This document shows, one piece after another, positions 1-10,872 of a stretch of 64,000 bases of DNA (the stretch's first letter is position 1; every line of letters starts with the position of its first letter). The notes beneath the pieces were generated by a model that did no database searches, was not told the DNA's origin, and saw nothing but the letters and a program-made list of their open reading frames with translations. Source of the stretch: Nymphaea colorata (taxonomy: Eukaryota > Streptophyta > Magnoliopsida > Nymphaeales > Nymphaeaceae); NCBI RefSeq assembly GCF_008831285.2, contig NC_045146.1, positions 22,089,703-22,153,702 on the forward strand, in the 5' to 3' direction. Both the position numbers and the translations under genes were made by a program.

Positions 1-3000
1 ATTAACTATATTAAGGCATGAAAAATCATAAGAGAGAGAGTTGGCCACCCTTGTTTTAGGTCGTGTCGGGTAACAGTTAAAATTAAAATTGAAAACATGA
101 AAAATCATTTCTAAAAGTACTATGAATCATCGTAAACTACTTTTATATCTCTTATGATATGACAATTGACTTTTGAGCCCCCTTTGATGCACAAGGGTTT
201 TTTTGTTCGTAAGATAAAAGTTGCGGTTCTTATACGGCTTTTCATTTTCAAATCAAGCACAAGGAAAATTATTTTACAAGGTAATTTTACCCTTAAAAAA
301 ACAACCCTCCCAGGTCTGACTTTTTACCATGTACTTTTTTTAATGGTAAATTTACCGTTTCAAATTTTACCCTGCCATGAAACGGAAACTTTGTGACAAT
401 TTTAATTTTTACTCGTCTTCCAACATCTGTTACGGCACAACTTTGAACTCCCCATTTCTATGAGGCATCAGGCCCCTGTACAAGTGAAGGTGACCTCAGG
501 ACAAGAGAAAGAGGGAAACTTTGGAAGCTTTAGAGTCGGTTATCAGGAAGGTAGTCCATCTTGTGTAATTATGTGAACATTTTACAAAGGCATGCTGATT
601 TTTTTAGACGGTACAATTTAAAGAGTCTCTTCTGGTGCTTCTTTGATAATTTCTCTTTCGAAAATAAAAGCAATCCGAACCGGCAAACGATAATCACAAT
701 TGCTAACTTGTAACCAACAATTATGAATTGAAAAGCATTGTGACATGTGAATATATAGTCACTTGCAGTGACAAAAACAAAGCCCTAAAATTGTAGATTT
801 GTTAAACTAATATACATTAGGCAGCTTATGAGTTTTGCCAAATTAATTTAACCAATATGATCAGTCTTTCACAATTGCCTGTTAGAGTTGGCAGCTCCCT
901 GCCAACTGCCAGTTTTCAAGGTGCCAACAATGCCAAACTAAATAGGTTGGAGTTGAGAGAAGAGAGAGAGATTAGAGGATATAAGATCAAAGTAAAAGTT
1001 GCCATGCACAACCTATATATGAGGTTTTAGCTGAAGCCATATATATTGCAAAATTCTTGGCATTACCATGTGATCCCGTCTGATTTCCTTAGATTTGCAC
1101 ATGTATAATGTCCTTGGTGATTAGAATTTGTGAGAAAGCTCTAAGGGATGTAGCATAGCTGATCGGGCTAGTGAGCCGATGAGAGTCTGACTTTCAGTTT
1201 TGATTTCTGTAGACCTACCCTTGGCTTGCAAAAAATAACATGCACTACTTTCGAGCTGAAAGGAGTAACTGTAAGTTCAATCAGATCTCGACCCAAACCT
1301 AGACCCTAGGAGCAAGAGTAAAAAAGAGGGGCTTCGCCTCTCACATGAGTAGTAGGATAATGGATCATAATTGATGATAACAAAATCTAATCACTGCATA
1401 GTCCATGCTCGACATACAGGTGCCATTGTCCAGTCTACTATATGGCGGTTGCAAAAGTAGTTTAATATACGTGTTAATGTTTTGATATATTTGATTGTTA
1501 TACATATAAGTGCCTCAAAGACATTAAAGAAATTGAATGAGTACCCAACCAGAAAAAAAATCTGGCTTCGTTAGTGCAGTCAAGTACCTCTGTTCAACAT
1601 ATATAAGCATTTTGCATAGCCTGACTGAATCACAATAACTGACATAATAAAGGTCTTCAAAATGAATGATTAATTACATGTAGTAATCATTAAAGTTAAC
1701 AGCGTGCACTTCGATTTCAAATTTAAATAAACTCATGATATAGCATGATCACGATCACATCCACATATAAGTCAGTCTCGAGCCAAGATGGATCCATATC
1801 CAAATCTTTCTGCGCTACTATTCATACATAAATCTATATACAAAACCAAAGCAAATTGATGACAACAAATAACTCATATATTCTTTCTATAATACAATGG
1901 TCCAGATGCCCACCATGTTATCTGGTTGTAACACAAACAGATATATATATACAAGCATATGCATATATTAGAATAAATTAGATCAATATCCATGTGTATT
2001 TTACAACTAATATGCACAGGCGTGCATGAAAGGACTTCGATTCATATCTATTAAAATGCAAATAAAATACGTGGGATTCATACCCATATCTGCTTGTTTA
2101 TCTCAATTGTTGCCTTGTACATGTTTAACTAACTCGATCAAATTAGGTTTTGCATTTGTATATGAACAAAATCTGTTTGACTAATAATGAACAAATCCAA
2201 AATGCATGTATTCTCAAAACAAATCAAATCAAATTTAGTCCCAAACCCAAATATAAATAGGTTCCAAACAAGTAAAATCTACATTCGAATCCATTTACAC
2301 CCAAAATATATATTTTAAAATAAGTTAGATCTAAGTCCTAGTCGATCCATATGAAGATCCAAATTCAATCCGACTCAATAAATTCATGCATTAGACTGTT
2401 GATTCCTGAGGCCAATTTGACCTATCATGAACCCTTCACAACGTGATACTAAAAAATAAGTGAGATAGAAAACTAACAAAAAATATTCATAAATTTAAAG
2501 AAAAGCTACGTTTTCAAGTTTACGTAAAACAGGTGAGCAGCAGAGTGATCAGATTGCTGAATCTCAAGTTGTCGCAAAACAGACTTTCCAAGCGTAAACC
2601 CCTTTTCGAAGTTTAAAAGAAAGTAACATCTCTATTTTTACAAAAGGAACATGCCAGAACCCCCCTTTTTTCGGAAATTTTAAAACTCAAGTATACGGCG
2701 AACTGAAATATTTTTATATTTTCCAAAGCTTGGCACCCATTTCAATAATTTGTAATCGTGTAAACGTCTCGGAATGTCAGGAAGAAGGATTAGAATCATC
2801 TTTCAAAAAATAAAGTCTGCCAAAGTGGGGTGGAACGATCATTCTCTACTTATAGGAGTATTATGAAAAAGGACAGAAAATCTTGGAGCGACCTTGAAAT
2901 TTCACTAGCAAAGCCCTCTCCCTCGATTCCTCTCGTTTTTCTCTAGATTGAGTTGAGTGCGCAGTAAGAATAGAGAGATATTTTAGTAACTTTTAAAAAC

Positions 3001-4894
3001 GATACGTATTTTATAGTCTTTTACTTTTTTAAAATTTTTGCCTTTTCAAAAAGTCTTCTTTCTTTTTTCTGTGTGAAGGTATTTATGCTGCACTTCTTTC
3101 CCACATTTTCTCTCTCATTTCCTTTATTTCTCTTCAAAACTGTCAGGCCCACGAACACTTTTGGTCTCCCGCAATGCAGAACACTTTTGGTCTCCCGCAA
3201 TGCATGTGCGTGTCGGCAGGTGCGGAGGGAGGGGAGGGTTCAATGAAAAAAGAAAATTACATTAAAAAAAAATAAAAAATTTTAATTACATCATGTATTT
3301 TTTTAATGTATTTTTTTAATTTGAATTCAATTTGACCTTATTGAATCCAGAAGTTGGACTGTCGACTCATTCTTTAAGATCCTAATTCTTCCCCTAAGTG
3401 TCGGTGATGCTATCGGCAACCACGAGAGCACCGGTGACGGGACCGAAGGAGCATCCTCTTATCTCTTATCTCTGAATCTCCGCCTCATTCAAGGACATGA
3501 ATGACCTATGGTGGATTCGGGCCACCTCAAGTTCTTGGCGAAGCCCCCCGACCGGCGTGCCACAGTGACTACTCCATTCCGGCCCAACAACCAATCACCC
3601 TTTCATTCAATTTCATTCTGCTTTTTTTTTTCTTTTTTTCTTTTTTTCTTTTTTCTTTTTTCTTTTTTTTTTGTAAAGAGAAGATATAACAAGTGGTGGG
3701 CGTCAGTCTCTATCAGACATGCAGAAGGTATGATGCTTCATCCATCATACATTTGTATTTGCACGCAAGTATAACGACAAATATAAAATATCATGCATTG
3801 CTATAAGTAAACGTGGTAGAACAAATAGAAACGTGTATGCGTGACGTAATCATCATTACATCTGAATAATGCTCACAACAATACAGATGCTCAATATCGG
3901 TTGAATTTAATCGTGCATGCAATGCAATAGGGGAGCTAGAAATTTTTTTGAAGGGGTTGAATTATAGTTTCAAGATTTTAACAGGGTTTGAAATGTATTT
4001 TTCAAAATTGTGATATAAGATAAATATTTTTTTCTTTAAATTAACATGTATATATTTTTTTTAATTTTGAGAGGAGGCCAAGGCCCCTGCAGCATTTTCA
4101 AATTTTATACAGGGGGCAATGTTAGAGTTTGAATTTTTTAATTCCCTAAAAGAAATAAACTGGAGTTTACACAGGGAAATCTTACCGTTTACTACTAAAG
4201 ACAAAGGAAAGAAAGAGTTCTGCTCTTGCTCCAGCGGTAGGATCGATCATCCTGCTCACCCAAATCGGCATATCTAAGGGTACTGCCACGCATGAGTTTG
4301 AATTATTTTATAAATATTCTTAAGATTTTTCTTTATTTCATGTATTTCCTCAATATGTTTCTCACTTCTCAAACATTTTTTTTTTAATTTATTTTACCGA
4401 TTGATGACTGGTTCACGTGATTTGCCACCATGTCAACTCGGTAGTTGAAAAATTCGTAGATGTTTCATTTTCTCCGCTTCATGCAACTGGACGAGAAGAT
4501 TGGCTATTTCCCGCTGCAAATTCAGCGGGGAGATAAGCTCGCTTCCTGTAATTAGAAAAGAATGCAAAGAAACAAAGAATACTACAAAATGATCTTGGCC
4601 ATTGAGACCCTCCACTCTCCAGAGGAACGCAACTGAGACTCTCAATGTCGAGAAGATCAATGACCTCCTGGGCTGGCTCCCCTTTCAACACAGCAAGAGC
4701 ACCACACAAGCCATAGTAGCATGAAACTCCCTAACAGATATACTCCACTCCTTAACGCCAGATCAAAGGGCTTGCCACAATCCCAATTTGTCCAATAGTC
4801 CTATCAAAAAATCGTTAACTTCCCACTTGCATTGAGCAGAAAACAACCCAACCCCAACAACTCCAAGTTGAATTCTTTTTTGAAGCTCAATCTG
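1..4894. other. AT-rich intergenic region
   Basis: No open frame with recognisable protein similarity was found on either strand. The stretch is AT-rich with scattered short purine runs (for example GA repeats near 33-40 and 961-971) and a long T-rich tract at 3618-3672. A short GC-richer patch lies around 3500-3600. The 4433-4860 stretch has short minus-strand frames that I could not assign to any family; it is the original left flank of the copia insertion. Confidence 0.6.
3153..3204. repeat. Perfect 26-bp tandem duplication
   Basis: Two head-to-tail copies of a 26-bp unit (3153-3178 and 3179-3204) beginning GAACACTTTTGG and ending GCAATGCA are identical by eye. No gene context is visible. 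Confidence 0.9.
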
Positions 4895-4899
4895 AAACT

Positions 4900-5214
4900 T
4901 GTTAGGAACAACACACAATAAACTCTCCTCTCACATTCTCAAGAGGGGGTTAGAAGCAACAAGGAAGAAGACAACGATTTACGTGGTTCGGAGCAATAAT
5001 CTCCTACGTCCACGGTCGCACAGATCTCTTGTATTCTCTCTCTCAGAAGAACACACAGACAGACACAAACAAGCGGCGGTCATCCTCAAAACATAAGGAT
5101 TAGGGCAAACCCGTATTTGTACAAAATGACATATATGCCCTTACACCAATACACCCGCAAATCCGCGGTATTGTAAATGAGTGTCCAGTATGGATCAAGT
5201 TCCATACACCAACA
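4900..5214 (-). repeat. Copia LTR, left copy (3' LTR of the element)
   Basis: This 315-bp copy matches 9358-9672 with about eight substitutions. It is separated from the polypurine tract by 155 bp that do not belong in a normal element: a copy of the outer flank of the right LTR followed by a second LTR end. Confidence 0.92.
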
Positions 5215-5369
5215 AAACTTTGAATTTTCATGGCCCATCTAAATGGAGTGGACCTGTGTTTAGTCACATAGGCAGCCATATGAGACTTTAAATTTACATG
5301 TTTCATATTAGTTGGATCTGCGGTATTGTAAATGAGTGTCCAGTATAGATCAAGTTCCATACACCAACA
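5215..5369 (-). repeat. Copy of right-flank DNA plus duplicated LTR end
   Basis: Positions 5215 to about 5312 match the genomic DNA just outside the right LTR (9673 to about 9770) with roughly four differences, including the AAACT target duplication at its start. From about 5313 to 5369 the sequence is again LTR: the last ~55 bp ending CCAACA at 5369, directly next to the polypurine tract. The order is therefore LTR, outside flank, LTR end, internal region. This is best explained by a conversion or template switch from the right side of the element. Confidence 0.85.
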
Positions 5370-5382
5370 ATCTCCTACTTGG
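5370..5382 (-). other. Polypurine tract of the copia element
   Basis: Read on the minus strand the sequence is CCAAGTAGGAGAT directly before the LTR start TGTTGGTG. This is the usual copia plus-strand priming site position and composition. Confidence 0.8.
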
Positions 5383-5444
5383 AATTTGATCCATCCAAGT
5401 GCTTGTACATCATATACTCAACCTGTGCGACGTCTCCTCATCAA

Positions 5445-7256
5445 TCAATCTTGGAGACCAACTGAGGTTAAACATAACCTCAACTTCTCAGCAGTCACTG
5501 ACTTTGTCAACATGTCTGCTGGATTCTCTGTTCCACGAATCTTTTCAAGAGATAGTATCTTCTCTTCCAACAAATCTCTAATGAAATGATACTTCAATTC
5601 AATATGCTTTGTTCTAGCATGGAACACTGGATTCTTGACTAAATGAATTGCACTTTGACTGTCACAAGAGAGAACACTCTTATCTTCCTTTACATGTAAT
5701 TCTTTTATAATAGACTTTAGCCAAATCATCTCTTTGCTGGCTTTTGTAACAACAATATATTCAGCTTCTGTGGTAGACATCACAACAACCTTTTGAAGCT
5801 GTGAAACCCAACTGACACAGGTTCCTCCTAGGGTGTAAATGTACCCGGTAGTACTTCTCCTACTGTCAAGATCACCACCCAAATCTGCATCCACAAAGCC
5901 ATGCAAAAGTAATTCATTTTTCTTAAAACAAAGGTTCATACCTGAAGTTCCTTTCAAGTAACGTAATATCCACTTCACAGCTTCTCAATGTTTCTTTCCA
6001 GGCTCAGTCATGTATCTGCTCACTGCTCCCACTACTTGTGTTATGTCTGGTTTAGTGCATACCATAGCATACATCAAGCTACCCACTGCTGAAGCATATG
6101 GAATCTTTGACATTTCTTCATGTTCTTCATTTGTCTTGGGTGACAAATTCTTGGACAATTTGAAATGACTAGCAAGAGGCGAGCTAACAGGTTTAGCATC
6201 TTGCATCTTAAACCTACACAAGATCTTCTCAATATAATTTTGTTGAGACAAATTTAAGGTACCTGTCTTACTGTCCCTACTAATTCTCATCCCAAGGATT
6301 TATTTCGCAGCACCTAGATCTTTCATTTCAAACTCCTTTGATAGTTGTTTTTTCAGAAAATTAATCTCTTGCAAATTTAAGCCTCCAATAAGCATAACAT
6401 CCACATTTAATAGTAAAATGATATAACAACTATCAATGTTCTTAAAATAGCAACAGTGATCCATATCACACTTCTTAAAAGCATTTCTCCCCATGAAGTT
6501 ATCAAACTTTTTGTACCACTGTCTCGGTGCATGCTTTAAACCATAAAGACTCTTCTCTAACTTGCATACAAGACTTTCTTTTCCTAATACTTGGAAGCCT
6601 TCAGGTTGCACCATATAAATATCTTCCTCCAAATCCCCATGAAGGAATGCAGTCTTTACATCTAGCTGCTTTAAATATAAATTTTCAACTGCAACTAAAC
6701 TCAATACCAATCTTATAGTAGTTAGTTTAACAACAGGAGAGAAAATTTCTGTATAATCTATACCTTCTTTCTGTTGAAAACCTTTCACTACTAACCTTGC
6801 TTTGTACCTTTTTCTTCCATCTGCTTTTTCTTTAATTTTGTAAACCCATTTGCTTTGCAATGCTTTCTTCCCACAAGGAAGCTCAGTTAATTTCCATGTT
6901 CTGTTAGCATGTAGAGAGTTCATCTCCTCTTTCATAGCTAACTCCCACTTAACAGAATCTGTAACCTGCATTGCTTCATCAAAACACTCGGGTTCTCCAA
7001 CATCAGTTAACAACAAGTAATGTAAGTAAGGAGAATACCTTCGATTTGGTTTTGGCCTTCTACTTGATCTTCTCAATGGAGGTTTGGATGTGCTTGCTTC
7101 TTGTTCCATCTGACTGTTTCCATCTTGACTCTTAATTGCAACATCATCTTCAGAGGCATCTTGAAGTTCTACAATGTCTTCACCTGTGTCATGGTGTTCA
7201 TTCTTCTCAGACATAAGACTATCCATGTCTTTGTACAGAGCCATTTCATTGAACAC
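5445..7256 (-). pseudogene. Copia reverse transcriptase and RNase H region (broken)
   Basis: Three consecutive frames in the same phase make up this region. The first (7256-6300) is the copia-type RVT_2 reverse transcriptase, with the 'W..AM.EE..SL' start, KARLVVKGF, the LDVKTAFLHGDL motif and KSLYGLKHAPRQW. The second (6290-5985) finishes the polymerase. The third (5978-5445) is RNase H, with the DADLGGD and STTGY blocks, the TEAEY motif and CDSQSAIHL, and ends ADMLTKSVTAEKL. Stops near 6300 and 5985 each replace one codon without changing phase. The family's YVDD catalytic box reads NVDV here, so even readthrough would leave an inactive polymerase. Confidence 0.92.
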
Positions 7257-7268
7257 TACGTCATTATG

Positions 7269-8507
7269 TCAAATGATTTTCTTCGCTTTATCATCCCAAA
7301 AACGATACCCAAACTCATCATTTCCGTAACCAATGAAATAACATTTCCTGGACTTAGGATCTAATTTATCCCTTTTATCCGACTCTATATGTATGTAAGA
7401 AACACAACTAAAGACTCTTAAGTGTGCAAGATTTACCTCCTTGCCCATCCAGGCTTCTTCAGGTATTCCATAGTCCAAAGGAACAGAAGGCATACGATTT
7501 ATCAAGTATGCAGCTGTACTGATTGCATCCGCCCAAAACATCTTTGGCAAGCCTGAATGCAGTCTCATGCTCCTTGCTCTTTCACAAAGGGTTCTGTTCA
7601 TTCTTTCAGCAACCTCATTTTGTCGTGGTCTTTTAGGGACCGTTCTTTGTGTTCAAATTCCATGATCTGCACAAAAATTTTTAAACTCTTTGCTGTCATA
7701 CTCACCTCTATTATCTGACCGCAGACATTTAATCTTCTTTCCGGTCTTATTTTCTACTTCTGCTTTCCACCTTTTGAAAACAGTAAACACGTCAGATTTA
7801 TGTTTGAGAAAGTAAACTCATACCTTCCTTGTACAATCATCAATGAATGTGACATAGTATAGGGATCCTCCAAGAGAACGAACTGGAGCTGGTCCCCAAA
7901 CATCAGTATGCACCAACTCTAGCTTTTCCTTCTTTGGAGGCCGTCCAACTTTGGAGAAAGTGACCATTTTCTGTTTTCTGAAAACACAGTCTTTACATAG
8001 CCCAATGTCTACAGATTTCAAGTCATGCAACTTGTTATTTGTTGTCATGATCTTCATTCCCTTCTCACTCATATGCCCAAGCCTGTAATGCCACAACAAT
8101 GATTTATTCTCACATTTCGCCACAGCCACTGTGTCTTTCACATCTGCAGTCATGTACAAAGTGCCAAGTTTGTGACCTCGTGCTATAACCATAGCACCTT
8201 TGGTTATCTTCCAACATCCACCAACGAAGGTAGTAACATAGCATTCGTCATCTAACTGTCCGACTGAAATAAGATTCCTCTTCAACCCTGGGACATGTCT
8301 GACATCTTTTAACTTCCATACATTTCCATTCTGCATTTTTATGTGAACCTCACATTTTCCTACAATATCCAGAGGTTCATCATCTGCAAGGTATACTCTG
8401 CCAAATTTTCCTGCAACATAGTTGTGCATACTTTCATTAGAATACGTTGAATGAAAAGATGCACCAGAATCTAAAATCCAAGACTCTATAGAGCTGTGTA
8501 TACTCAA
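7269..8507 (-). pseudogene. Copia protease and integrase region (broken)
   Basis: The segment starts with an aspartic-protease motif (DSGASFHS), followed by the HHCC integrase zinc-binding region (HYRLGH ... CKDC) and the integrase core with HTDVWGP and LRSDNRGEY. The third catalytic block reads PRQNEVAERMNRTL. In-frame stops occur at 7818-7820 (TGA where the family has Trp in 'RKVW'), 7653-7655 (TGA) and 7269-7271 (TGA). The glycine in the usual DNGGEY block is Arg, and the PQQNG block has become PRQNE. These changes are mostly C-to-T or G-to-A in kind, as expected for a methylated, silenced element. Confidence 0.9.
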
Positions 8508-8546
8508 GACAAGTGCATCAGCTATATCTTCTGTTGCTGCATTTGC

Positions 8547-9320
8547 TTAATCATCTTCACGATTTGGGTTCTTCTTCTTCAACAACCTGCAATCTCTTTT
8601 CCGGTGTCCTGGCTTACCACAGTTCCAGCAGCCATCACTTCGAGGTTTGGATTGACTCATTCCCTTAGAATTGGACCTTCCACGCTCTTGGTAGCGTTGA
8701 TTAATTCTGCCCCTATTTTGAACATTTAGGGCAGAACCGAGTGGTTCTCCTGCCTCTCTTCTGCGAATGTCCTCACTAAGTATTAAATCTCGAACACCCC
8801 TGAACTTCAATTTGCTTGACCCCGATGAACTACTCACGGCGGTCACAGTGGCACTCCAACTCTCTGGTAGAGATGACAGTAAAATTTGGGCTTGAACCTC
8901 ATCATCAAACTTAATATCCACAGAACATAATTGAGAAGTAATAACATTGAACTCATTTATGTGATCTATAACAGAGGCACCTTCAGCCATTTTCAAATTA
9001 AATAATCGACGCATCAGATATACCTTATTCGAAGCAGAGGGTTTTTCGTACATACCTATTAGCGTCTTCATCAGACTTGCTGTCGTCTTCTCGTTAACAA
9101 TGTTGAAGGCGACATTCCTGACCAGCGTCAACCGGATGACTCCAAGGGCTTGTCTATCCAGCAACTGCCAATCTGCATCAGCCATTGTTGCGGGTTTCGC
9201 TCCCATGAGCGGTTCATGTAGTTTCTTCTGATACAAGTAGTCCTCGATCTGCATCTTCCAGAATCCGAAGTCTTTACCGTCGAACTTCTCGATTCTGACC
9301 TTTCCTTCTTCCAGCGCCAT
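8547..9320 (-). pseudogene. Copia gag (capsid/nucleocapsid) region
   Basis: The 257-residue frame begins MALEEGKVRIEKFDGKDF, typical of copia gag (UBN2-type domain), and ends with a CCHC zinc knuckle (CWNCGKPGHRKRDC) near residues 232-245. The ATG lies about 37 nt inside the 5' LTR, a short leader. A TAA at 8547-8549 cuts it off from the protease segment, which continues in the same phase. Copia elements normally make gag and pol as one polyprotein, so this stop is probably a mutation, although the gag part alone is intact. Confidence 0.9.
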
Positions 9321-9342
9321 TGTTTCTACCGCAAACGAACCT

Positions 9343-9355
9343 GGCTCTGATACCA
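9343..9355 (-). other. Primer binding site (initiator tRNA-Met)
   Basis: On the minus strand TGGTATCAGAGCC follows the 5' LTR after two bases. It is complementary to the 3' end of plant initiator tRNA-Met, the standard primer of Ty1/copia elements. Confidence 0.92.
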
Positions 9356-9357
9356 GT

Positions 9358-9672
9358 TGTTAGGAACAACACACAATAAACTCTCCTCTCACACTCTCAA
9401 GAGGGGGGTAGAAGCAACAAGGAAGAAGACAACGATTTACGTGGTTCAGAGCAATAATCTCCTACGTCCACGGTCGCACAGATCTCTTGTATTCTCTCTC
9501 TCAGAAGAACACACAGACAGACACAAACAAGCGGCGGCCATCCTCAAAACATAAGAATTAGGGCAAACCCGCATTTGTACAAAATGATATATATGCCCTT
9601 ACACCAATACACCCGCAAATCCGCGGTATTGTAAATGAGTGTCCAGTATGGATCAAGTTCCATACACCCACA
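9358..9672 (-). repeat. Copia LTR, right copy (5' LTR of the element)
   Basis: This 315-bp copy matches 4900-5214 and is followed by the target duplication AAACT at 9673-9677. The adjacent flank (9673 to about 9770) is the source-like copy of the extra DNA in the left LTR region. That flank contains a degenerate internal duplication of about 60 bp (the CACCTGTGTCTAGTCACATAGG phrase recurs). Confidence 0.93.
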
Positions 9673-9677
9673 AAACT

Positions 9678-10872
9678 TTGAATTTTCATGGTCCATCTGA
9701 ATGGAGTGGACCTGTGTTTAGTCACATAGGCAGCCATATGAGACTTTAAATTTACATGTTCCATATCAGTGCACCTGTGTCTAGTCACATAGGGCAGCTA
9801 TGAGGCCCAAGTCACTGTCTTAAGGTCAATTAAAAATTAACTATATATATTTAATGCCCCATGAAAAAAAAAAATCTGACTCCAAAAAAGGAAAGTTCTG
9901 CTCCAATAGCATACCACCTATAAAGATTGACATGGTATTGAACTTTCCTTTGAAATCACTTCAAGCTATTTGTTTATTTATTTATTTGGCCCAACCTGGT
10001 TTTGCTGGGTAGCTTGGTTCACTAATCCTTTCTGATCAAGCCGGAATTTGGCGTTATCAATAAATCTAACAAAGTAAACATTTTGAGGCTAATTTAACGT
10101 GTTTAATTAATGGTAAAAGAAAAAAACATTTTAAAAGGCATAAATTTTTATGCTCTCGTTCTTCAACAAGCCTGAGTGTTTTTTTTTTTTTAAACGGGTC
10201 AGCCAGGGCCGGGTTTGGTCCGGCCAGGCCCAGTCCAAACCCAGCCTTGCATTAATGATCGGGCCCGATCGCCCCACCGTGGCCGTCGCAGACCCATTAT
10301 GACGAAGACAGTAGAATGCCTCTAAACGTTAATGCTAAGACAGCTCCTCCGAAGACAAAACGAGGAAAGCGACAAAAAACAAACCCTTACCAAGATATCT
10401 TGCATTGTCGCGTGATTGTCTTTGTAAGGGACCACGCTTCAGAATCCTTAAAACTTTTAAATCTGTGAACTTTTAATATTTTAAATCAAGACGGAATTAT
10501 TACACTTGCCTTTGAAAAATAGCATATTAAAATGTAATAAAGGATTATGATATTAGAACCTCAAACTCGTTGAATGTGAATCATTTTGGCGTCCGCTCAC
10601 AACTGTAGTTTCTCTCGACAATAATTTTGTCATTAATTATTTGCGGGCTCTACATCTGATACGTTCATGTTCCCCAGCACTGAGTCCCGTCCACCATTGA
10701 CGGAAAATTGAAAATGACTTTGCAGATTTCATACTCTGTGTATGTTATGTCCACACCTAAAGCCCGCAGAAACGGCAGCAGAATCAACTGATGCTCCGTC
10801 CATAGCCAGCCCCCTGTTCGCTAATCATTTATCGCAGAAAGAGGGAGGAGCTCACCGAAGAGCCTTTGAGGC
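9678..10872. other. Intergenic region upstream of the P450
   Basis: AT-rich up to about 10180, then a GC-richer stretch at 10200-10300 with several GGCC/GGGCC words. No gene was recognised. The P450 promoter should lie in the last few hundred bases, but I see no convincing TATA box. Confidence 0.5.

Larger units (their letters stand above)
4900..9672 (-). mobile_element. Ty1/copia LTR retrotransposon (degenerate)
   Basis: A complete-length copia element on the minus strand: two 315-bp LTRs starting TGTTAG and ending ACA on the plus strand, a primer site complementary to initiator tRNA-Met, a polypurine tract, and gag, protease, integrase, reverse transcriptase and RNase H in copia order. The target duplication AAACT lies at 4895-4899 and 9673-9677. 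LTRs differ at about 8 of 315 positions by eye, so insertion is relatively recent. All coding segments share one reading frame (codon first base congruent to 2 mod 3) and are separated only by in-frame stops at about 8547, 7818, 7653, 7269, 6300 and 5985, with no frameshift seen. The element cannot make its own full polyprotein and the reverse transcriptase active site is altered. Confidence 0.95.

Noticed and set aside
4433..4860. Possible gene remnant left of the copia element (minus strand, CGALAVLKGEPAQEVIDLL)
   Set aside because: Short overlapping frames with stops, no family recognised, and continuing the frame across the empty insertion site does not extend it.
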